A stretch of DNA of 31,203 bases from Monosiga brevicollis MX1 (lineage: Eukaryota; Opisthokonta; Choanoflagellata; Craspedida; Salpingoecidae): contig NW_001865051.1 in the NCBI RefSeq assembly GCF_000002865.3, forward strand, positions 879,735-910,937, given 5' to 3'. This document shows positions 23,101 to 31,203 of this stretch, piece after piece. A program made the translations under genes and the position numbers. The notes under the pieces are model-generated. The model was not told the origin of the DNA and made no database searches. It worked only from the letters and a program-made list of their open reading frames with translations. How positions within the stretch are numbered: position 1 is the first letter of the stretch; each line of letters begins with the position of its first letter.

Positions 23101-23886
23101 ACAGATGACCCGTAACACGCGGCATGAAAGGGATGAAAACATTGAGGCATCCAAACAAACACCATTCTGCAGCAAGACGAGAGAAGGCGACTCACCTGCT
23201 CCACAGACTTGACAGCATCCGATGTAGCGCCCACAACCAGGATTTGCGCTTTGTTGGCAAGTTTGGCCTCCACCAACGAGCGATTCTCCAGCTCGGGCTT
23301 GCCCGGCCCTGCCAACAAGCCTGAAGCATCCCATGGAAAGAAAAATGGGTGTGTTTGAAAGAAACGGCTTGATGACTTGTCACCTTGACGCACGCTCGTG
23401 TTCACGGCTTCGCTCTGATCGGCTTCAAGCCAAGAGCGCGCCCTCTTGCTACTGTCGTACCTTTGTGCATCAGCTTGATCTTGTCCCCGGGCACATGAGT
23501 CATGTCCGAAATTTTGTCTTTGAGAGTCTGGACAGTCATGGACGGGTCCACCTCGAGTTTCAGCTTTTCCTTGGCATACACGATGCGCAAGGTCCACACT
23601 GCCAGATTCAACCGGGCCCATGAGGAGAAAAAGCAAATGACACCCCTCATTGCAGCGCCAGTCGTCATGACCAGCACCAGCTCGGCACAACCCAAAATGG
23701 TCAAAAGAAGATACGCTCAAGAGTACTCGAGCAGGGCACCCCAGGACGATCATCCGATGCTCTCCCTCACGCACACACACACACACTCTCTCTCTCTCTA
23801 ACTCTCTCTCAAACTCTCTCTCAAACTCTCTCTCTCTCTTTTCATCAGGCCGCTTGATAGCACCCACCATCTTCAGCGCTTGCCAT
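20172..23886 (-). CDS. UBFD1: UBFD1 orthologue (ubiquitin-family domain-containing protein)
   Basis: Nine exons on the minus strand: 23868-23886, 23461-23598, 23196-23320, 23034-23073, 22483-22655, 22271-22336, 22013-22081, 20400-20477, 20172-20207. Phases agree throughout and give 247 aa. The start exon is only 19 nt (MASAED plus one base). The ubiquitin-like domain is at about 8-85: LRIVYAKEKLKLEVDPSMTV, KLMHKGLL, and KAQILVVGATSDAVKSV, matching the recalled UBFD1 ...KIMVVGSTINDV block. The C-terminal domain, the family's hallmark, shows KHKRILDRGVPDD, SGMLDGSGEKVRL, VPLSKIQQIKSEPI and YFVYYFPAQYVASAK. Family members are poorly characterised, with a role in NF-kB signalling reported in animals. 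The last exon (HVWHGIWGMSS) is the least certain part; an alternative acceptor gives GCVFGGLM (20097-20123). The gene is head-to-head with PRMT1. Confidence 0.88.
20196..20259. repeat. 12-bp inverted repeat at the UBFD1 terminal splice site
   Basis: gtgccaaacgtg (20196-20207) and its exact reverse complement cacgtttggcac (20248-20259) flank a 40-nt loop. In the minus-strand transcript the downstream arm is exactly the first 12 nt of the predicted last UBFD1 exon, so the 3' splice site falls at the stem-loop boundary. Confidence 0.85.
20478..22012 (-). other. Unusually long UBFD1 intron (1,535 nt)
   Basis: This interval joins the exon ending HYHIL to the exon starting AIQMG, both phase 0. It is several times longer than any other intron in the window. 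It contains a TTCACACC octamer array, a CAGT-rich patch (about 21105-21160) and GC-rich sequence. I see no convincing nested gene on either strand. Confidence 0.75.
21736..21831. repeat. TTCACACC octamer tandem array
   Basis: About ten tandem copies of an 8-bp unit (ttcacacc, with occasional tgcacacc) lie inside the long UBFD1 intron. On the minus strand this reads GGTGTGAA/GGTGTGCA and offers repeated AG|GTGTG splice-like sites. Confidence 0.92.
22702..22763. repeat. CA microsatellite in a UBFD1 intron
   Basis: An interrupted CA run of about 60 bp lies inside the intron at 22656-23033. Confidence 0.9.
23770..23841. repeat. CA/CT compound microsatellite in the first UBFD1 intron
   Basis: CA repeats are followed by CT repeats carrying aac/aaac interruptions, inside the 269-nt first intron (23599-23867). 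Confidence 0.9.
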
Positions 23887-24236
23887 TTTGACCGGTCACA
23901 ATGCAACAGCTCAGAGATGCAAGCCGTGCACCCAAGCATTCGTCCCCTGCAGCCATCGCGCACACAAGCCCATGAGCACAACAAACAGCTCGTACCGACC
24001 AGTCCCACCAAGTCCAGACGTACCTCTCAACACAAGCGCAATCTCGTGTTGCCGTTTCCTTGACCACTGCCACTGCCACTGCCACTGCCACTGCTGCTGC
24101 CACTGCTGCTGCTGCTGCTACTATCGCTGCTGTCAACGCCGCTGCCGTATCGCTTGTGTCGTCCAAGGGAAAACAAAAAGGTGTCGCGGCTTCCAGCTTG
24201 GAAGAAGAAAACAAAACAACAACACCAGAGATGTTG

Positions 24237-24242
24237 TATAAA
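24237..24242 (+). promoter_or_regulatory. TATA-like box upstream of the alternative PRMT1 first exon
   Basis: The sequence tataaa lies about 195 bp before ATG 24435. It matches the TATA consensus, but no initiator or transcript evidence is visible. Confidence 0.25.
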
Positions 24243-24434
24243 GGTGCACGGGGGTGAGAGATTGTACCTGACCACGACGGCAAATCTAGAGAGAGGCTTG
24301 GACTTGTACCACCCTGATAACTAGAATCAAAGCCTGAATGAGAGATTCATTGAGCATGGGTTCTGGATCCAGAGAAGTGGACAACTTTTTCAGCTGATTC
24401 AGAGAAAATAGACAGCTAAGCCTACACACTAAAA

Positions 24435-24458
24435 ATGGCCAAGCCCGTCACTGCTTTC
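24435..24458 (+). CDS. PRMT1: Alternative first coding exon of PRMT1 (MAKPVTAF)
   Basis: ATG 24435 opens eight codons (MAKPVTAF) that end exactly at a strong donor, GTGAGT (24459). The phase is 0, the same as the main first exon, so it could splice directly to the PRMT1 exon at 24990. If unspliced, the frame ends at a TAA at 24486-24488 and would act as a short upstream ORF. Mammalian PRMT1 is known to use alternative first exons that change the N-terminus. Confidence 0.35.
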
Positions 24459-24483
24459 GTGAGTAACACGGCCTCCCTCATTC

Positions 24484-24490
24484 TATAAAT
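24484..24490 (+). promoter_or_regulatory. TATA-like box upstream of the main PRMT1 start
   Basis: The sequence tataaat lies about 118 bp before ATG 24602, with another TATA-like stretch near 24500. It lies downstream of the alternative first exon, so it could mark a second promoter. Confidence 0.3.
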
Positions 24491-24601
24491 GCCATTCCCT
24501 AATATAAACTTTTGCCCACGCCGAGACCCAAGATAGACGATTCGTCCACAAATAACACCCATCTCCTATTTTCCACCGCTTCTTCCAAACTTAGCGTCAC
24601 C

Positions 24602-27243
<2,642 letters not shown>

Positions 27244-28126
27244 GCAGCATGTGTCATCTGCCTCATGGTTTTGTCCAGGTTTTTCTCCCTTGTGGTCCTC
27301 CAACATGTTTGACTTGATTGTTCGTCTGTATGCTTCTACCTTGAGCGCTGCAGGCTTCCTGAATGAGCTTGCTTTTTTTTCTTGCTTTGAACCCGTGCCC
27401 TTGTGTATGTGTATTCGTGCTTGATTTCATCAATTGTCTGCTTTCTCGTTTGAAGATGCCTTCATTGTTGGTTCGGGTGAATTGGTTGTTTTTCATGTGT
27501 TTGTCACGGTCTCTCGCCGTAGCGCCTCAGTACATCTTTGAGGCGCATGGCAGGGTGTGGCCCGCCGCCATCTGCGACGCGCGTGCAGGGCCCCAGGACC
27601 TTGCGGTTGTCCCCGCACAATTTTCAATGTCATACGATCATGGTTTTGTCTGCTCACACCCTCCCACAAAAAAAACCGCGCGCATGATGAGCAGGAACAA
27701 GTGCAAGGGGGATTCATTCTTAAATTTGGCAAGAGCCATGCAACAACACGGGAGAACATGGTAATGATGGGGAAAACAAAACTACAAGGCCATGCATGAT
27801 CCATCAAGCTGATCAACAGCAGAGACGGGCCTGACCAAGCGTAAAAATCGCAAACTAATCGTAAAGATGGCTGGATAATCATGTAGGATGATGAGATGAC
27901 AGCAAGCAATAACCAAAGAAGAATAACGCAAGAGATGATATAAATCGCGGCCATGCACTGCATGCGGCGCGTGAAGGGATCAACCCTTTCCTAGAAAATT
28001 CCAAAAATTTGCAAGAGAACACAAAGTTTGTGCCAGACGGTGAAGTCTGCAAGTGCATGAGGTCAAAAGCACGAGGTCAAAAGCACGGCACAGGGGGACC
28101 CGATAAGAAAACAAGGACACTTGTCA
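27244..28126. other. Convergent 3' region of PRMT1 and the Ser-rich gene
   Basis: This stretch holds the 3' UTRs of two converging genes. It is less GC-rich than the coding parts. A 156-codon minus-strand open frame (27493-27963) has hydrophobic stretches but no recognisable motif and sits in the expected UTR. I call no gene. Confidence 0.5.
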
Positions 28127-28930
28127 CTACTCATTGATGATGGCCAGGTTGGGAAATCGCCGGCGGTTGGTCTTGACGGTGGGCGGTACAGCGGGAAGAA
28201 CGCGGGGCTTTGAGTTGCTGCGAGCAGCATTGACATGCGAAAGACCATTGTCTAAGCTTTGAGAGCGTTTCAAGGAGTTGTGCAAAGACCAAGTCGTCTT
28301 GCGGGGTGCGTCAATGATCAGCTGGGTAGTGGTGCTGGTGCGATTGTTGCTGCACTGGTTGGCCGTCGAGCGCTTGCCTTTGACCGAGGCAAACCCGAGG
28401 GCCACGGTGAGACGGGCCATGAGATTGGAGGGAGGGAGAGTACGGCGTCGCTGTGTGGGCGTACTGCCAGCGCTGCTGACTGCGCTGCTGCTTCGACTGC
28501 TGAAGGCGCTATTGCTCAAGCTCACAGGCGCCTTGTCAGTATCCAAGCCCTCGTCGTCGCTAGTCAAGGCATCAGCGAGGACATTGGGCGGGTCGACCAT
28601 GTCGCTGTCGCTGCCACTGTCACAATCACTGGCACTGTTAGCGACCATGCGGGCGGCAAGATCGTCCGAGTAGTTGAAGACTTGGATGTGCTGGCCACCA
28701 CAAGAGCACAGGGCCAAATCATCGTGATGAGCGGGAGGCCAAGAGTCTGTGGGGCTGTCGAGGGAGGTCCAGGACAGGGCTGAATCCCGGCGGGAGAAGC
28801 TTGATGGACAGCGCTGGTTGCGCTTGCAGACAGAACGCCGCACCACCTCGGCCATGTGCACCACCGAGATGGCAGCGACTTCTCTATGCGACGAGACGGT
28901 TCCCGTCCGGCTGCGTTGGAAGGACGCCAT
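28127..28930 (-). CDS. Unrecognised Ser-rich protein
   Basis: A single uninterrupted frame from ATG 28930 to the stop at 28127 gives 267 aa. I do not recognise the family. Visible parts are a Ser/Arg-rich N-terminus (RRSVCKRNQRCPSSFSRRDS), a short Cys pair (CSCGG), an acidic Ser/Asp stretch (SDCDSGSDSDMVD and TSDDEGLDTD, the latter a possible casein-kinase-2-type site), a polySer segment, a basic RRRTLPPSNLMARL segment, and a basic C-terminus (NRRRFPNLAII). It is probably largely disordered and may be phosphorylated. The frame extends a few codons upstream only with a non-ATG codon, so ATG 28930 is chosen. It converges on PRMT1. An upstream exon cannot be excluded. Confidence 0.55.
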   Translation of the reverse strand: MASFQRSRTGTVSSHREVAAISVVHMAEVVRRSVCKRNQRCPSSFSRRDSALSWTSLDSPTDSWPPAHHDDLALCSCGGQHIQVFNYSDDLAARMVANSASDCDSGSDSDMVDPPNVLADALTSDDEGLDTDKAPVSLSNSAFSSRSSSAVSSAGSTPTQRRRTLPPSNLMARLTVALGFASVKGKRSTANQCSNNRTSTTTQLIIDAPRKTTWSLHNSLKRSQSLDNGLSHVNAARSNSKPRVLPAVPPTVKTNRRRFPNLAIINE

Positions 28931-29697
28931 CTCACTGAGAGTGACGGAACTTGTCAAGCCCCCAAAGCGAGATGGGTGGGAGCTGAAACGGCGGCGGCGC
29001 GAGCTAGTTCTATTTTCTGTCTGCGGGTCGCCAGCACAGCCTTGGCTGAGAATCGCTCTCGTCCAAACCCGTTGTGCAAACGGCAGCGGGCAAGGGGTCG
29101 CGGATCAAAGCCGTCGTGCAGACAATCAGCTGTCGTGGACCAAAAACAAATGTAAAATGCGCCAACACCGCCGTTGACAGTGGCGATAGTACCACACACA
29201 CACACGTACGGGAACGTAAAGGGGGCGGAGGCGGAGGTGGGCGGATAAGCCAAAAAAAAAAAAAAATTGTATGAACACTTGCGTTTGGGGTGCTGGAGCG
29301 GCGGTGTGTCCGAATGCCTTCCTTCACGGCCACGTAGGGCGGTGGCTGTTGAGTTCACCGAGTCACGCTTGTGCCGACGTATCTCCCCAAGGTCGCCGCT
29401 GACCCGACTGCCCTTTGCCCCCGCCGCAGTCACTCTCCCTCTATCTACACGGGGCTGCCATTGTTCCGTCAGAACTTTCCTCACCTCACACACCCACACG
29501 GATACCCACATACCCACACTGCTGAACACATAAAAGGACGTTTTGGAGGGCACATGTGTACTCTTATATGGGATATATGGGTTCAAAGGGCAAGCACCTT
29601 CTCCATAAATTTGCACACGTAGAGGAATGGTCAGTGGAAACAATGGTCAACAATGTCATAACAATGTGTTGGTCACATTGCGTCGGAGGCCATTCCA

Positions 29698-29737
<40 letters not shown>

Positions 29738-30728
29738 GTGTGTGTGTGTCAATGTGATGCGTTGTGCATCTTTCGACTCGTGGCGTTTGACCTCATGGCG
29801 GTCATGCTATCAGGTGCTTTGAATCTCCGGCGGTAATGCTTTGAAACGCGTACAAGGCATTGGCAAGAACGTTGCCAGGTTGTTCGGGATCTCAGTGGTG
29901 GTGTGTGGGGGGGTTGTTGCCTCGGCAAGCTTGGGGCATTATCGGCGCCTCACAGCTGTCCAGACGACACACATCACCGTGCCCCACCCTTGCACTCGGA
30001 CCCCAAGCGCGTGCAGCGATCTGAATTGAGATGACAACGGCATCTCCAAAGATGACAACGGCCTTCCTCGCACGCGCGTCGCACGCCCGTATACACGCTC
30101 TTGCGCTTCCCCATCTCTCTCTCCAGCGCGAATGGCCACGATCCCAACCAATATTTGTCAGTTTTTCTGCCTACATGTTTGGTTGTTTGGTCCATGTGGG
30201 CATGAGCAAAAACCGCACGCTAGGCAGAGGTGTGGTAAAAGCAAGCCAATATAACAACAAAGTGAACACATGGGTGTGATCTTGGTGAGTGTCGTCACCA
30301 AAGTTTAAAATGTCATTATCATCCCTTCAGAACCCATCGGCCCCACAAGTGCATGTTACCCAATCGATTCAGTGTCTCTCTCTGTCTCTCTGTCTCTCTC
30401 TGGCAAGTTCCTGTTTCATCAGGAGCAGGGGCGGTAACGCAACATGACCCCGTCAGTAACCAACCGTTGCCAGTTATCCAGTTGTCATCCTGATAAAAAA
30501 AACACGGAGACACTTTTTCACCTGTTCATCGAGACAACTTCGGTCACGTACCAAGTGTCATCCCCTTATGGTTTGACCGTTGAGATTCGTTCTTCCGTTA
30601 CAATTTCCGTTGCATTTTCCTTCTCCTCAACGGTGAGTCCCCACCCTTCCTCATTCCTCGCATGCGCTGCCATTTATTGATGCGTGAACCATCTCACCTT
30701 GCCTTTCTTTTCTTTGCGTGCAGCCATT
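28931..30728. other. Intergenic region before the zinc-finger gene
   Basis: About 1.8 kb between divergent genes. It contains a run of A (29251-29265), a TG run (29700-29749) and a CT-rich patch (about 30375-30400). A likely 5' UTR intron of the next gene is 30633-30723 (GTGAGT...TGCAG). Open frames are short and overlap, and I see no gene. Confidence 0.5.
29700..29749. repeat. TG microsatellite
   Basis: A TG run of about 50 bp with one cg interruption. Confidence 0.93.
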
Positions 30729-31203
30729 ATGGCGACTCCTTCTCCGGTGTCTTGTGCAATCTGCAACATGCTTGTCTCGGATTCCAATGAGCAACGCCAT
30801 GTTCAAACGCACCATTCCACTCCACCCGATCTCCGCCGCCCTTCCGAGTGCTTTCCTTCTCTGAACTGGATTGACTGTCCTGCGCCAGGATGTGTGTGCT
30901 CAATGCGCAAGGGCGATCCGCTGATGGCGCACTACATTGAAAGCCATCCTGTACATGCCAACGAAAATTTGACCACCTTTTTTCCCAGCGCTGTTTGCTG
31001 CGACTGCGGCCACTGGTCCTTTAATCGCGTCTGCGCCAAAAGGCATCGCTCTATGAAGCATCGTGATGCAATAACGCATCCCCCCAAGGTCAGCTCCCGC
31101 GTCTTCGTGCTCGGACATGCACTACGCACAGTGCAATTGATCCTTTGGCAGGCCTGCCTCATGGAACAAATCCCGAACAAGTGCCTCTCAATCTTATTTT
31201 CTT
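30729..31203 (+). CDS. Cys/His-rich zinc-finger-like protein, 5' part only
   Basis: The frame opens at ATG 30729, six bases after a TGCAG acceptor of a probable 5' UTR intron, and stays open to the right edge. Three successive C2H2-like units are visible: CAICNML...QRHVQTHH, CPAPGCVCSMRKG...AHYIESH, and CCDCGHWSFNRVCAKRHRSMKH. Spacings are irregular compared with classical C2H2 fingers. An intron at about 31090-31151 (GTCAGC...TTTGGCAG, phase 0) is possible; the frame is open with or without it. Such degenerate finger clusters occur in transcription regulators and at the N-termini of some retroelement proteins. The part in view does not decide between these. Confidence 0.5.
   Translation, partial: MATPSPVSCAICNMLVSDSNEQRHVQTHHSTPPDLRRPSECFPSLNWIDCPAPGCVCSMRKGDPLMAHYIESHPVHANENLTTFFPSAVCCDCGHWSFNRVCAKRHRSMKHRDAITHPPKVSSRVFVLGHALRTVQLILWQACLMEQIPNKCLSILFS

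Larger units (their letters stand above)
23887..24601. promoter_or_regulatory. Shared head-to-head region of UBFD1 and PRMT1
   Basis: 715 bp separate the two divergent start codons, so both promoters probably lie here. A Ser/Gly-like triplet repeat (cactgc/gctgct, about 24063-24125) occupies the UBFD1-proximal part. TATA-like boxes occur at 24237-24242 (tataaa), 24484-24490 (tataaat) and near 24500 (atataaa). An ATG-containing candidate exon lies at 24435-24458. Promoter activity is inferred from position only. Confidence 0.5.

Noticed and set aside
23873-24283. Minus-strand Ala/Val and Ser/Gly repeat frames as an N-terminal UBFD1 exon
   Set aside because: The available donor is phase 2, which does not match the phase-1 acceptor of the ubiquitin-like exon. 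The 19-nt exon at 23868-23886 fits exactly.
27493-27963. Minus-strand 156-codon frame with hydrophobic N-terminus
   Set aside because: Sits in the convergent 3' UTR region, has no clear family features, and its low-GC part favours chance hydrophobic codons.

Overview
The window looks like nuclear DNA of a unicellular relative of animals, most likely a choanoflagellate. The genes are packed closely on both strands and are rich in short introns (mostly about 60-280 nt, GT...AG). The DNA is GC-rich, with many CA, CT and TTG microsatellites. The proteins are animal-like: copine, PRMT1, UBFD1, a NEK kinase and a Lingerer/UBAP2-like protein. All exon models were built by hand from reading frame, splice-site phase and remembered family motifs. 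No transcript or database evidence was available.

Layout from left to right. (1) 1-2435, minus: the 5' part of a low-complexity gene whose 3' end lies outside the window. Its C-terminal part is a 102-bp (34-residue) coding minisatellite that resembles the microtubule-binding repeats of SAXO/MAP6 proteins. (2) 3607-6007, minus: a three-exon NEK-family kinase with a Ser/Pro-rich tail containing a 23-residue repeat. (3) 7285-10629, plus: a complete 14-exon copine (C2A-C2B-vWA, 549 aa), divergent from the NEK gene. (4) 11066-14359, minus: a seven-exon UBA/RGG/Gln-rich/Met-Gly-rich protein (841 aa) resembling Lingerer/UBAP2L. (5) about 16663-17831, minus: an unrecognised small gene. (6) 20172-23886, minus: a nine-exon UBFD1 orthologue with one unusually long intron. 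(7) 24602-27243, plus: a complete 12-exon PRMT1 orthologue (339 aa), head-to-head with UBFD1 and with a second candidate first exon at 24435. (8) 28127-28930, minus: an unrecognised Ser-rich protein. (9) 30729 to the right edge, plus: the start of a Cys/His-rich zinc-finger-like protein.

The genes do not form an operon or a single pathway. Two links are suggestive. NEK kinases and SAXO-like proteins both act at microtubules and cilia. PRMT1 methylates RGG motifs, and the UBAP2L-like protein encoded about 10 kb away is RGG-rich; its animal homologue is a known PRMT1 substrate. I see no CRISPR array, rRNA, convincing tRNA or intact transposon. The most notable observations are the coding minisatellite, the stop-free 192-nt last intron of UBFD1 with a 12-bp hairpin over its 3' splice site, and the paired first exons and TATA-like boxes of PRMT1.
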